Source: a virus. From it: a stretch of 40,391 nucleotides of DNA. Numbering within the stretch: the first letter of the stretch is position 1; each line of letters opens with the position of its first letter. The stretch covers positions 1-40,391 of IMG/VR virus record IMGVR_UViG_3300009149_000101; one strand, written 5' to 3'. Positions 27,601 through 37,272 of the stretch are shown here, piece after piece. Below the pieces are notes generated by a model that was not told where the DNA came from, did not search any database, and was given only the letters and a program-made list of their open reading frames with translations. A program made the position numbers and the translations under genes.

Positions 27601-28242
27601 GAAGGGGACGTGACAACAAGTGGAGATGGAGTTCTACCAACAACCTTGAATGTGGAGCCTCTCTACTTCAGCCCAGAGATGTGGACAGGTCAAGTGGGTA
27701 TGGGTTCCACAGATATTGCATACCCTTACGCTGCTCCTTTGGACCAGATCCCCGTTAATGACAATTTGGGGAACATCACTGAGGAATGGTATTTTGCCGC
27801 TACAGCATCCACTACGGTAGATGACTTCGATGCAGAAACAGGGCTGTTGAATCTCCACCCCTTTGTTCAGGGAGATGTTCAGAATGTCTTGACTTTTGGT
27901 GGGACCTCCATGGGAGAGCCCCCAGTCAAGGATGCTGAATTCAGAGCCTACTATCCAGTAGCTGATGATGCCTCTTATCGGCCTACGATTATGGGGCAGC
28001 CTCTCTTCGGGTCCACTCGACACAAAGTGTTTGCCCCTTTCTTGGCGCGGGCCACTGAGGATGTACCAGGAGTGGATGGTGGTGGACTCTTGTACCGAAA
28101 AGATGAACTTCTGCTGATCGTTCTTTGTAGATTTGCAGAGTTGGATGAAGAGAATACTGTAAGGTTTGTGGACACAGATAACACAACTTGTGCAGCTTTG
28201 TACAGAACCAGAAATCTGTTACTGATGGTTGGAGGACAATAA
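24658..28242 (+). CDS. Giant tail/baseplate protein, KPxLDSEL-type N-terminus (paralogue of the 38089 gene)
   Basis: The protein has 1,194 residues. It begins with a segment containing VVWEAGKPILDSELQINQ (residues 40-57), then a Gly/Ser/Asp linker near 100-120 (SSLGGSVGGSVGDDD). A domain at about 199-318 (TIQVADASSLVAGDTITVGG through an IADAINASAN helix) has the pattern of a small beta domain frequent in phage tail proteins. Blocks RIQLQYRIRV (359), GTMDGFVYAIPICFAFRHND (457) and FADIVTQNNILDLRR (523) recur in the same order in the gene at 38089. The KPILDSEL segment resembles by eye the 'QLDADWNEQ' stretch of DUF6519-type tail-associated proteins, but this needs a profile search. The second half is beta-rich and unrecognised. 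It is probably a virion attachment platform for fibres; this is inference. Confidence 0.87.
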   Translation: MAVKDKSNHFEGIGSAGSSVQTPNDVSRDTHFGDRALQNVVWEAGKPILDSELQINQDATWWQNNLLRKWQVPSGWLRGQNHYDSYDDYTLVDAPAGLDDDTDSVGSSLGGSVGGSVGDDDSGILNGKLINAIVLPRLEAVVAGHPVIVEYTATDTKGYNIVSLLPPTAYAGSATVKRTDFVFLEVWKALVAPSPIATGTIQVADASSLVAGDTITVGGVALTAHATGVPVDTYKIEAASESLTAANIADAINASANSFSTMITATVLLDTVTLWSVERGAGSVGPPPTGNFISLAVNNTVVGATAVSGPFLTGGVDRPNKPVAHQDRIFRHGNTLCPPSVCLDDEMIDPQIRVETSQRIQLQYRIRVTGASEGVNYKKHPDGFSSKSSGAPFDPMIFAQGSRSTPASSVSGRYYPFVPADQSSTWGNSSAVEYDIPDNGLWVAGDGSEQSAEDLGTMDGFVYAIPICFAFRHNDASSVAGSPKGFDPVNNANGAPLYTHTTYTGFVGGSIPPHKSDRPDGEFADIVTQNNILDLRRHVIYPGIDLASELQYQIQSVLDGSLRTWQMDIADKQLMGDDTGDVSTRYLVCNEIGRDAANGGAPPSSGNTDRGVTIRNFDHVARRFGDQPVVERVVVAYWPTDLTGTVDGKWVVKAGATPTRWYDGDVLHFDMELFDATTLSAIWHGGTLVGAPAVSKMLSDLAPPGTRITDVLSVYHDDGHYVAAVNQETQIKTIAGLGTRHVEVTLDQNDTNATGGLPITGPNPEYQMVGRAAGPLDGSPRRIFLELEITYPLGAGTTDTPDWPQSPDTTIYDGSVNAGPGPVVEDDITQRPNDLESLIAPKFRAGFREIQIDHYTNDTLAYAAGGAHPGIPVGQLVEETIVSRNQYDLYYPRRVFGDATHTTTVEDKGDALNLVTVDAPNTEFGSSSRKVTLEVGTPLSGAQTQCAIEYFPQDPVPNYGALGWQLSVYYRSNVPQTAGTKEGDVTTSGDGVLPTTLNVEPLYFSPEMWTGQVGMGSTDIAYPYAAPLDQIPVNDNLGNITEEWYFAATASTTVDDFDAETGLLNLHPFVQGDVQNVLTFGGTSMGEPPVKDAEFRAYYPVADDASYRPTIMGQPLFGSTRHKVFAPFLARATEDVPGVDGGGLLYRKDELLLIVLCRFAELDEENTVRFVDTDNTTCAALYRTRNLLLMVGGQ

Positions 28243-28245
28243 TCC

Positions 28246-31200
28246 ATGCCTCGCAATGATAATCCAGGAGACATCGGGGTAGGCTCAGGGCGTACAGTAC
28301 CTAGCTCTCCGAATACTCTCACAATTTCAGGTGGCGCTGTATCTTCTTCAGAGCCTTTGCCTCCAGGAGATTCCCAGGCATTGGCCGCACACATCCATAG
28401 CATGAGTGCTCACCCTGCAAGAGGGATCACCACAGATGGCCATCCTGATCTCTTGGTGTCTTCCCATGTGGAAGGTGTGATTGACGAGTTGTCAGGAACT
28501 TTGCCTCCTGAGCCTCCTCAATTGGGGAAAGTTTTTAAGCACTTGGATTTCCATTCCTTGCCAGACTGGGGTGTGATTAAGTTAAATGACACCTCCCTCC
28601 AGTACCGGGATAATGTCCATCAATGGAGCAATGACCCTGCTGAGGTCTACCCTTATTACCATGTGTTTCCAAATCCAACACAAGATTGGGGAACTGATGA
28701 CGGGGAGTTCCGTCCAAGTTATTATGACCCCCTAGCTTCGTCTGCTCCTGAAGGTGGGGATCCTTTTGCAGATCGCTATTGGAACTATCCCTCTACGGAT
28801 CTCGCCGCAGGAGCCGGAACCTTTTCTGGTGGGCCAGGGTGGGTCTATTCAGGGGCTTACACGGATCCCATTGATGGGACTCTTCAAAGATCCTTATTCC
28901 TGAACCCTCAGATCAAGGTGGGACCGGGCCTCAATACTTTATGGCCCATGGTCACCCTATCCGGGGCTCTCTATCCGGCAGACAGGGGTGTCTTGTCTCT
29001 CTTGTACTTCCCTCCAGAGGGCACTGACTCCGTTAATTTCCTGGCACAACCACTGTTGACCCGGTGTGTGGCAGCGTTGTTATTGGGTCAGGGTTTGGCT
29101 GGAGATCCTTGTATGACCTTAGAGAGTGTGGGTGCAGGTGGGCAGGGATCTCCATGTGATGGGGGTCCTGGAGGAATCTTTGCTGTTGGTGAGGATAGTG
29201 AAGGATACTATGATCCGTTTGCTTTCCCTGGTAGAGCTACAGGACAGTACAATCTTGATGAGATCCATGAAGGACTGAATATTGATGGGGTAACCCTTCC
29301 TGTTCCATGGGATGATTACAATTTGAGTGGGACAGCTGGAGCCAAAAGGCAAATAAACTCTCACATCACGGCAGCGGGCCAAGTTCGCTTGGGTTCTGAT
29401 GCAGACGCTGGAATTGCTGTTGTTCCTTGGGGCATCCCAGTGTTGGGAGCCACAAACAATGCCTATGATGAGACTGCGGGAGCTTTGGATACCATTATCT
29501 ACCCGTCAGGAGCAGGGGTCCCAGTTACAATCAAATATGTTGGACATTCTGTTGTTCAGGATCCAAACTTTTTCCAGTATCGCCTTCCTTATCTGAGTGA
29601 CTACTCTGAGGAGACCGGACTGAGAGACACCCCAAAGGGATTGGACCCTTCGGCCACAATGGAGGCAAAGAGGTTCTTTGATCCCCATACCTACCATGAT
29701 CTTCCTGTCAGTGGTGAACCTTATCAATGGAGTGGTGGAACGTTCACTATGACCAGGGCAGGGAATTATCCAGACTTTGGGCATGATTACAACCCCTGGC
29801 AGCTCTCACGCTACCGCCACACCTTCTTTATGAGTGGGAAATCTTTGGTGTCTGCCCCTGTGCCAGCAACCCCCTTCGAAATAGGGACCTATATGCTGGT
29901 GCATTTCAAGACTGAGAAGGATTTTGAAGAGATGGTGCGGGACGGAGATGTTCCCGTTTCTGTCTATGGAGCAAGTTTAGTACCGGGGACTGGGCCAGAC
30001 GATCCGCAAAATATAGTCAACAAACTTCTAGCGGCTTCGGGGTCCACTCCTCCTTATGGCCCAGCCCCGGCTTATGGTTACAGTGCGCCTCCAGAGCATA
30101 GGATTCACACCAAAGGCTTCCTGGTGGACTCCACAGACCAAGAAGTGGTTGATGGAGACTTCACAGTGGAAGGATTTGGGTGGGAGGCTCTTGGTGCAGG
30201 AACAGGAAAAGTTGCCATCTCTGGGATTACCTATATGACGCCGTTGGATCTGGCGGGGGCATCTTCTTTCCGTATCACTGATTTGGATGTCCAAATTGCA
30301 GATGCTTGGAATGGGGTCTATCGGTCAAATGACCAAACTCGGGTATTGGGTTCCGCTCCTGCCCTGATCAATGCACCAAATCCTGCTTTCCTAGGAGTGG
30401 CTCCCTTCTCTTACGGATCAACTCCCACATTTACTACACCTTTAGGTTTCACAGATGCCTGGGGGAAGAGAGAGCACAGAATAGAGTTCCCCTACAATTA
30501 CTTAGGGTCCTTCAGTGAAGCTGTAGGTCCGACAGCAGCTGACAGTTTGGACATGGCGTTAGGAGTGGGAAACGAGATTACCTTCTCTGGGGATGAGACT
30601 ACACCCTCCTTTTCCACAGATGCCGCCTTGTGGTGTTTTGTGAGAAGGCCCATTGGGCACTCTTTTTGGGAGACTACAGTATCCCCGAGACCTCGATTAA
30701 TTGGAGGTCTTCAGCAAGGGCACGGTGTGAAGCTGACCAGTGCTTTCAGTACAGTGGGAGCAGCTCATGTGGGGTGGAAAATCTTATATCACTCCACATC
30801 TTGGAACACGGGGGCTGCTACAGCTTCTTACGGGAACTATGTGGATGGGGCAAATGTGGCATATGCCAGTTTGCTGACTGCCAACAAAGACAAAGAAGAG
30901 AAGTTCCTGGATGAGATTTACCGCTACCTCTCCCCTTGGGGCGCAGGTCTTCCCGCAGGAGTTCAGAATCATTTGGTCGGACCTGGGATGAATGGTTGGG
31001 CAAGTGCCCCCATTGAAGTTCCTGTAAGAGCGGGATCAGCAGTTGCTCCTTGGGTTACTTCTTCTTGGGTCCAGTCCTTGAGTCATGTGAAACTCCTCAC
31101 AGGGGGTACTGTGACAGATGAACTTCAGGTTGCAGGTTTGCCTGAGAGGAACCCAACAATTCAATCCTGGGTAAATGTACCATTCCCATCCGCCGGATTG

Positions 31201-31932
31201 TTGAGATACCCGGCAGTGGATTATACCACAGGGTATGAACCGAGTGCGCTCCAGGCAGTGTTCCAACCTGACTACTCAACAGCAACAGGGATCCGAACAT
31301 GGAACCGAGCTTTTGACGCCTCCTTCTCCAGGTCTACAGTTGGGACCAATGGGTTTGCACCCGTTAAAGCAGCTGGGCAGCCTTTTGTAACATTTAGGCT
31401 GGATGGCATTAAGTTGGAGGACTTTTCCTTCACTGCTCCTGGACCAGGAGGGCTTGGGAATCAAAAGTATGCTATCATGTGTAAGGTTCCTGGCTTGACT
31501 TCCTGGATGGACATCGGAAGAAGAGATGGAGCTGGACCAAGCAAACTGGACCCAGCTTTAGATGGTGCCGGTTGTCAGGTAGTTGGGGCTTACACATTTG
31601 AAGCTCTGGACACGGAAACAGGGTACTGGTATTGCCAAGTCAAGGTCAATGTTGGTCCTACGGTCAATTTATTCGAGTCCACGAATGAGGAGGTTCCCAT
31701 CCTTGTGAAAGTGATCATGGATGAGGTTCCAGACGGTGAGTATGATCTAACCCAACAAATGACAACTGGAAGCTGGACAACATTATTTGGTCCGGGTTTG
31801 GACCCGGATGATGTACGAGGGCTCATGGGAGTGAAAGTGGCTCATACCACTGAGATCATTACCAAGCCCACACAGGATACAACTTTGCAAACTTCGTTCA
31901 TTACTGCCATTCCAGGTGGTCTGAGCAAATAA
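28246..31932 (+). CDS. Giant virion structural protein with VxGxIDEL fibre motif
   Basis: The protein has 1,228 residues and starts three bases after the preceding stop. The N-terminal 40 residues are a Pro/Ser/Gly-rich flexible segment. Residues about 46-85 contain ALAAHIHSMSAHPARGI and SSHVEGVIDELSG, matching a helix-turn-strand linker motif seen in many phage fibres. The rest is beta-rich, with many Tyr, Trp, Pro and Asp and a Cys/Gly-rich stretch near 285-315. No enzyme motif is seen. The C-terminal 200 residues look like one or two jelly-roll-like domains (FVTFRLDGIKLEDFSFTA; YWYCQVKVNVGPTVNLFES). It lies between two other giant fibre-like genes. A fibre, spike or whisker subunit is likely, but the family is not recognised. 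Confidence 0.86.
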   Translation: MPRNDNPGDIGVGSGRTVPSSPNTLTISGGAVSSSEPLPPGDSQALAAHIHSMSAHPARGITTDGHPDLLVSSHVEGVIDELSGTLPPEPPQLGKVFKHLDFHSLPDWGVIKLNDTSLQYRDNVHQWSNDPAEVYPYYHVFPNPTQDWGTDDGEFRPSYYDPLASSAPEGGDPFADRYWNYPSTDLAAGAGTFSGGPGWVYSGAYTDPIDGTLQRSLFLNPQIKVGPGLNTLWPMVTLSGALYPADRGVLSLLYFPPEGTDSVNFLAQPLLTRCVAALLLGQGLAGDPCMTLESVGAGGQGSPCDGGPGGIFAVGEDSEGYYDPFAFPGRATGQYNLDEIHEGLNIDGVTLPVPWDDYNLSGTAGAKRQINSHITAAGQVRLGSDADAGIAVVPWGIPVLGATNNAYDETAGALDTIIYPSGAGVPVTIKYVGHSVVQDPNFFQYRLPYLSDYSEETGLRDTPKGLDPSATMEAKRFFDPHTYHDLPVSGEPYQWSGGTFTMTRAGNYPDFGHDYNPWQLSRYRHTFFMSGKSLVSAPVPATPFEIGTYMLVHFKTEKDFEEMVRDGDVPVSVYGASLVPGTGPDDPQNIVNKLLAASGSTPPYGPAPAYGYSAPPEHRIHTKGFLVDSTDQEVVDGDFTVEGFGWEALGAGTGKVAISGITYMTPLDLAGASSFRITDLDVQIADAWNGVYRSNDQTRVLGSAPALINAPNPAFLGVAPFSYGSTPTFTTPLGFTDAWGKREHRIEFPYNYLGSFSEAVGPTAADSLDMALGVGNEITFSGDETTPSFSTDAALWCFVRRPIGHSFWETTVSPRPRLIGGLQQGHGVKLTSAFSTVGAAHVGWKILYHSTSWNTGAATASYGNYVDGANVAYASLLTANKDKEEKFLDEIYRYLSPWGAGLPAGVQNHLVGPGMNGWASAPIEVPVRAGSAVAPWVTSSWVQSLSHVKLLTGGTVTDELQVAGLPERNPTIQSWVNVPFPSAGLLRYPAVDYTTGYEPSALQAVFQPDYSTATGIRTWNRAFDASFSRSTVGTNGFAPVKAAGQPFVTFRLDGIKLEDFSFTAPGPGGLGNQKYAIMCKVPGLTSWMDIGRRDGAGPSKLDPALDGAGCQVVGAYTFEALDTETGYWYCQVKVNVGPTVNLFESTNEEVPILVKVIMDEVPDGEYDLTQQMTTGSWTTLFGPGLDPDDVRGLMGVKVAHTTEIITKPTQDTTLQTSFITAIPGGLSK

Positions 31933-31944
31933 TTGAGGTCATAG

Positions 31945-34900
31945 ATGACTTTCGATCCGACAAAAGATAATCTTGGAGCCCCTGCTTTAACATCCCCCAC
32001 GGCAAATGGTAGGGATAGGTGGCAGGAGTATTTCTCTCGTTTGCAAGCGGTGCCTTCTTCTAAGGTGGTGCAAGCTGCGGACGCCTTGAGAGATTTCTCA
32101 GGTTCTTGGGCAGCTCAATATCAGAATGGCCCGAGCATCCAGGACAATGCCTCCACCCCGAATACCCAGATCCCGGCAGGGGATCTGGTCAAGGTGTCCA
32201 ATCTTGGGCGGGCAGGAATGCCGGAGATCAATTTCACTCCCTTTGCCCATGGAACAAATAGAATAGGGAACAAGGGTGGAGCATTAATTGGATCCCCAAT
32301 ATCTTTCTCCATTGTAGGGCCAACCCTCAAATGTGGACGCCATCTGAATTGGCAATGGTCTGTGATCGATAATAGTGGGTCCCCGAATGGAGATGTTTTA
32401 CTTCTTTACACTTCTTTGTTGAGCCCAACGGCAGCATTTTTCCCTGTTTTGACAGGAGGTATTGAAGAAAGATATGGGTTCAGTGATCTTACCGACTTTG
32501 ATGGGGGGTTGTACCTCATTATTTCAGAGACAGGCAATCCGGGGGATTTGACTGATGCAGCAGCTCCCGTTGAAGGTGGGATTGGGGATGGTGCCTCTTT
32601 AGGTGTAGGGGGTTTGACTCCTATCACACCCAATGATGCCTTTGCTAAATATGAGATCTTCCGGGTTACAGATGTGAACCCTGCAACTGGTTTGGTGTTG
32701 GACCCCAACAAGAGGATTGCTGATTACTTTACCTTTGGAGCGGGTCCAAACCATACAATCAGAGCCATCACTTTGTTCAGGCCAGCAGCTACCCGTCTTT
32801 TGGCCATCCCGGATTCAGGGGATACTGTGGGCGGGGAGCAAGTTTTCATGTTTGCTTCTCCCGAGAGAGCCTTGGCAGATGACCAAGGGTATCCCTATGA
32901 GGGTCAGAATGATGCGGGAACAGCTGATGGTTGGACTTCCTCGGTTTTCCAGGAGCACAGCTACACAGATCCAGTCTATACCAGCAATGGAGCTTTTGAC
33001 CCCTACACCGGGTATGAGTTCTCTTTAATGCCCCGTCTCCCGATCCCCAGGCCCTTGTCAAATGGGACAGGGAGGATCCCGAATTCCACAGATGTGGCAA
33101 TCACAGATGCCGGTCCTGGAAGAATGAATGTGTATAGCACAGACACTTCCCCGGACGCTGGGCAGATTATCCACATCACAGAAGCTGTCCTGGCAGAGGG
33201 GGCAGTGCTCAAACCCCAAGGAGCACCCGCAAGAAAAGCTAGTTTGGAATCTTTGTTGGGTTGGTTTGAGGTAGTAAGAACAGAATACCCAGCGGCCAAC
33301 TGGTTTGTTGTCCGTAGAATCAACGAGAACAATCCTCAGACCGGTATTGCTTACTGGGGGGTTCCATTACTGCTCCGTTCTGCTAATGCAAATGGGATCA
33401 ATCTCAATTTCACTCTCCATGATCCAGTATCCACTTTGTGGAGGAGCACCTCGAATAACAGCTTTGACATAGACAAAGTGGGTTCTGCCAGGATTACAAA
33501 TTTGATTGACCCCAATTGGGTTGGCAGGTCCGTGAAGGAAGGTGTCTTTGGCTCCTCTCCACAACGGGCTGACAAGGCAATCTTCAATACGGAGTCCAGT
33601 AATGCAGGAGTAGCAGGATCAAACTCCAATCCAGGGAGTTTGTTGGATCTCGGTTTCAGGGTTGTGCTCTACCCAGCGAAATCCAAAACAATCACAATTC
33701 CGGACCCATATCCCGGAGCCCATATCGCAGACCCTGAATGGGCAGATACACAGACCATTGATGTTTTGGTCCCAGATTGGGATCGCCCAATTACTTCCAA
33801 TGAGGCTTTGATTGATTCCACGAAACCGGAAGAAAAACAGTATATCGAGGTGGACTATGCCAATGGTTTTGTCCGTCTATCCCACACCCCGAGTGCAACA
33901 GGAGGGGATCTGAGTCCTAAGACAGATATCTCTTCCCACGATGACAACCCCAGAGGGGAAATGGTTCTGTTTGCCTCCTGTGTGCCATACACACAGGAGA
34001 AGAGTCAGGTTGGTATTGGTAACCGGGTTACGGTAGGTCAAGACCCCTACAAAGATATGCCAGGATCAGATCCTTTTGTACCCACCGCTGTGGAGCAAGT
34101 GGATGCTTTTGGAGAGAGAGTAGTTTTCCCTCTGATCGCCCAAGCGATTACTTCTGGGGTTACCCAAGGTGGAACCGGGGCTGAAATTGTTCTGAGCGGA
34201 TTGGTTGCAGACCAACTTTCTCCTTCTGGTTTCTTGGAAATCATGGAAGCTAAGGCGGGGGGGGATCCTATCTTTGAGACTGCTGAGCATAGAGGATCTG
34301 TTTTCGGGTACAATTGCATGACAGAGGTGGCAGGGAATACCCACCTCCAAATGACATTTGGTGGTGGACTTTCCGGGGTGGATGTCCAGGCGGTAGAGGA
34401 TTATGTTCCTTACGTGGCAGTTCTAAGAAGAGATTTGCTACTTCCCAGCTCATTGACAGGGGAAGCGGGTCTTCCTTACCAATATGACACATCTTATGGG
34501 GATGCCAAAAGAAATTCTGCAATCAGGTTTGCTGAGGGAGAAGCTTCTCCAAATATCGATGGGACCACGACATTGGACATCAATGGCAGGAAGCTTACTC
34601 AGCTCAAAGAACTTTGGAATGATATCTATTCCTCCGTTTTGTTGAGTGGGGCAGAAGTCTCCACTCAAACTGTGGGTGGGGTTCCAGCTATTGCCCATGA
34701 GAGCGGCTTCTATGTCTATCAAGGCAGAAGGAAAGAACTTCCCGCAGGAGTGACAGCATGGCCGGTTGGGAGTGCCACCTACTATTTCTATATTGATGGG
34801 GCTACTGCTACTGTCCTGAGCACAACAGCCCTTCCTTTGTCTGACGAGGATGATATCCTATTGGCAAAGGGTGTGGTGACCATTGGGGCACCCAACTCAG

Positions 34901-37269
34901 CCGTATGGACTGACCTGAGGAATCCTCTGGTTGATATCGATAAGCGTGTGGACATCTTTGTGGGGAAGACCGAGAATCCCCATGGTCCTGAGTTTGATGT
35001 TCCACATTTTGACAATCTAGCTGCGGCTGTAAAATATGCAAACAATCTGCAAAACCCAGATAATGGGGATCCTGACAGGAGAATTCGGATCCGGGTTATC
35101 GGCTATACTGAGGAAGCAGATGCTGACCTCCCAATCGAAATTGGGATGGATGGGCTGATCATTGAGGGATCTCCCAGGGTGGGGGCTTCTGATGCAGATA
35201 AGGTGGAGCTTCGCTGGTCCCACGACACAGAATCTTTGATTGATATCAATGGGCACCATGGTTTGGTGTTCAGGGACCTCGGTTTCCGGTGGGTTTCAAC
35301 AAATCCAGCTACCATCGATGTGAACACTACTCCTATTCGTTCGGTGTTCACAAACAATGGTGGAGGGGCAAACAACCCCTCTAACAACATTGTGATCCAA
35401 AACTGCCGAGCCACCGGAAACATGCAAGGATTCATTGGGATCCTCAATGGAGGCTATTTCCAGGATTCCACAATCATCAACAATGTGGGAACAGATATGC
35501 TGGATTATGGAATCTTGTTAAGGGCAGAGGATGCAGGGGGTCCTGTTTTCACTAAAGCATGTGAAAACACAGTTATTGAAAACAATCGTTTTGAGCAGGA
35601 TGCTTCCCCAGGGAGCATGATCAACCCTGTAACGGGAGAAGGAAATGCTGCTGGAATTTTGATTCACGGATATGATGCTGGGGTTCCATCTAGGATCCCA
35701 TTCAATGCAGGAGATTCCGGGACTGTTGTTGTAACAGGAGCAGCTTGTACAATAGTACAATCTGGGGATCCTACCACTGCTTTTGTTGTTCCTCTTGGGA
35801 ATACTGCAAATTTCTCCAGGGCTGGAAATATTATTACAATCTCATATGCAGCCCTTCCACCAATAGCCATCACTACAGGAGAGGAGATTGAGGTCATCCC
35901 GGATGCAGGAGGTACTGCTGTAATCCATGTTGGTGCGGATTCCTTGACTTTTGATGCTACAGGAGAAGTAGGTCTGATAAAATTGAATGCTTCTGATGTC
36001 GGGACAGTTTGGGGTAACTATATTTGGTATTCCAACCAAGGACTCAGTAGTATCTATTTGAATGTGAATAACAGAATAATTCATAACTCTACTGAAGGGT
36101 TCCATGTGGGGATCTGGTCTGATATTATGTGGCACAGCCATGTTTCAGACAATGATGTCCAGGATACAAATACCGCAGGAATTTTCTTAGCCCATTCAGG
36201 GGGAAATGAAGTTAGTAAAAACACCCTTAGCGGGATTCATCTATCGGCCTCTTCTCTTCTTCCTATTGAGGATGGTTCCCTTCCAGGGATTCGTGTGGAT
36301 GGGCAGTTTGACAAAATTCTTGGGAATTATGTTGTGATGGGTCAAACGGGTGCCCTTGTAAGAGACATTGATGTACCTTTGAATGGGTGGGCTCACATTG
36401 AGGAAAATGTGGTAGGCCTGAGGATCCATGCCCTTGGTGGAGACATTTCAATCAGAGGGAATTTTGCTCCAAATATCAATGTTGGGATCTCATATGCAAA
36501 AATTGAGGGTAACTTTGCTTCTGCCATCACTTGTATTTGGAACTCTCCTTATGCGAAAGTCACCAATAATGTAGTAACTACAGTAACTTGGACAGGGACT
36601 TCCGAGGATACCCTAATCCAAGGAAACACTATTGGTGGAATCCTGACTGTAAACTCATTGTGTTTCAGAAATAACATCTCTGACAACCGAATGGATACTC
36701 TTGCGTTAACCGCCGACACCTGCATCATTAAAGGAAACTATGTCCTCTCAGCGGCTACCATCGATGCCGCTGATTGTGTTGTGGAAAGTAATACTTCAGG
36801 GCCTTCCGTCAGTTGGTCCTTCACAGCAAATTCAGAGAGATCCATAATTACAGGGAATAAGATGCCCCAGCTTCTGTCCCTTGGGGAGTCCTCAACTATC
36901 ACTGGGAACCATATCATTGGGATTATCCTCAATGCGGGGACTGGTTTTATGAGGGTTTCTGGGGAAAACAGCAATGTTACGGGGAACACAGTTACACTTG
37001 CAGCAGCTATTGGAGGGTCCGGGCGTATAGAGGTGAATGCAGATGGGTGCGTCCTTAATGGTAACCGGTTGGATGAAAACTTGGAATTCGACAATGCTAT
37101 TGTAACAGGAGTGGTAAGCGGGAACTTCATTGACGGGGTTATCCTAAGACTTGGGTTGTTACCAATTTTGCCAGATGACCCACAAGATATCATAGTGGTA
37201 GCTAACAAGGTCACCTCGATCTTCACAGTTGGTTCAGACAATATCCGCATTGAAAACAACGGGACGTAA
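31945..37269 (+). CDS. Giant tail fibre/tailspike ending in a right-handed beta-helix ladder
   Basis: The protein has 1,774 residues; GAGGT lies 5 bases before the ATG. Residues 1-850 are unrecognised and beta-rich. Residues about 910-1000 have a fibre-type domain (SGFYVYQGRRKELPAG, YYFYIDG, ILLAKGVVTIG, DLRNPL). From about 1018, FDNLAAAVKYANNLQNP and IEIGMDGLIIEGSPRVGA open a pectate-lyase-like right-handed beta-helix, interrupted by an inserted beta domain near 1255-1345. Residues about 1484-1774 hold some fourteen short repeats of 17-25 residues centred on GN or NN (IRGNF, IEGNF, IQGNT, IKGNY, ITGNK, ITGNH, VTGNT, LNGNR). That pattern suits an Asn ladder inside a beta-helix. The protein ends within the ladder. 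It is probably a receptor-binding or glycan-recognising spike. No catalytic acids are assigned. The two stop codons TAA TAA directly precede the next ATG. Confidence 0.88.
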   Translation: MTFDPTKDNLGAPALTSPTANGRDRWQEYFSRLQAVPSSKVVQAADALRDFSGSWAAQYQNGPSIQDNASTPNTQIPAGDLVKVSNLGRAGMPEINFTPFAHGTNRIGNKGGALIGSPISFSIVGPTLKCGRHLNWQWSVIDNSGSPNGDVLLLYTSLLSPTAAFFPVLTGGIEERYGFSDLTDFDGGLYLIISETGNPGDLTDAAAPVEGGIGDGASLGVGGLTPITPNDAFAKYEIFRVTDVNPATGLVLDPNKRIADYFTFGAGPNHTIRAITLFRPAATRLLAIPDSGDTVGGEQVFMFASPERALADDQGYPYEGQNDAGTADGWTSSVFQEHSYTDPVYTSNGAFDPYTGYEFSLMPRLPIPRPLSNGTGRIPNSTDVAITDAGPGRMNVYSTDTSPDAGQIIHITEAVLAEGAVLKPQGAPARKASLESLLGWFEVVRTEYPAANWFVVRRINENNPQTGIAYWGVPLLLRSANANGINLNFTLHDPVSTLWRSTSNNSFDIDKVGSARITNLIDPNWVGRSVKEGVFGSSPQRADKAIFNTESSNAGVAGSNSNPGSLLDLGFRVVLYPAKSKTITIPDPYPGAHIADPEWADTQTIDVLVPDWDRPITSNEALIDSTKPEEKQYIEVDYANGFVRLSHTPSATGGDLSPKTDISSHDDNPRGEMVLFASCVPYTQEKSQVGIGNRVTVGQDPYKDMPGSDPFVPTAVEQVDAFGERVVFPLIAQAITSGVTQGGTGAEIVLSGLVADQLSPSGFLEIMEAKAGGDPIFETAEHRGSVFGYNCMTEVAGNTHLQMTFGGGLSGVDVQAVEDYVPYVAVLRRDLLLPSSLTGEAGLPYQYDTSYGDAKRNSAIRFAEGEASPNIDGTTTLDINGRKLTQLKELWNDIYSSVLLSGAEVSTQTVGGVPAIAHESGFYVYQGRRKELPAGVTAWPVGSATYYFYIDGATATVLSTTALPLSDEDDILLAKGVVTIGAPNSAVWTDLRNPLVDIDKRVDIFVGKTENPHGPEFDVPHFDNLAAAVKYANNLQNPDNGDPDRRIRIRVIGYTEEADADLPIEIGMDGLIIEGSPRVGASDADKVELRWSHDTESLIDINGHHGLVFRDLGFRWVSTNPATIDVNTTPIRSVFTNNGGGANNPSNNIVIQNCRATGNMQGFIGILNGGYFQDSTIINNVGTDMLDYGILLRAEDAGGPVFTKACENTVIENNRFEQDASPGSMINPVTGEGNAAGILIHGYDAGVPSRIPFNAGDSGTVVVTGAACTIVQSGDPTTAFVVPLGNTANFSRAGNIITISYAALPPIAITTGEEIEVIPDAGGTAVIHVGADSLTFDATGEVGLIKLNASDVGTVWGNYIWYSNQGLSSIYLNVNNRIIHNSTEGFHVGIWSDIMWHSHVSDNDVQDTNTAGIFLAHSGGNEVSKNTLSGIHLSASSLLPIEDGSLPGIRVDGQFDKILGNYVVMGQTGALVRDIDVPLNGWAHIEENVVGLRIHALGGDISIRGNFAPNINVGISYAKIEGNFASAITCIWNSPYAKVTNNVVTTVTWTGTSEDTLIQGNTIGGILTVNSLCFRNNISDNRMDTLALTADTCIIKGNYVLSAATIDAADCVVESNTSGPSVSWSFTANSERSIITGNKMPQLLSLGESSTITGNHIIGIILNAGTGFMRVSGENSNVTGNTVTLAAAIGGSGRIEVNADGCVLNGNRLDENLEFDNAIVTGVVSGNFIDGVILRLGLLPILPDDPQDIIVVANKVTSIFTVGSDNIRIENNGT
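36394..37266 (+). repeat. GN-ladder beta-helix repeats in the giant tailspike
   Basis: About fourteen degenerate units, each about 17-25 residues, carry the pattern hydrophobic-x-(G/N)-N-x-hydrophobic. They include IRGN, IEGN, VTNN, IQGN, ISDN, IKGN, VESN, ITGN twice, VTGN, LNGN, VSGN and IENN. At the DNA level the units have diverged, so the repeat is visible only in protein. Confidence 0.7.
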
Positions 37270-37272
37270 TAA

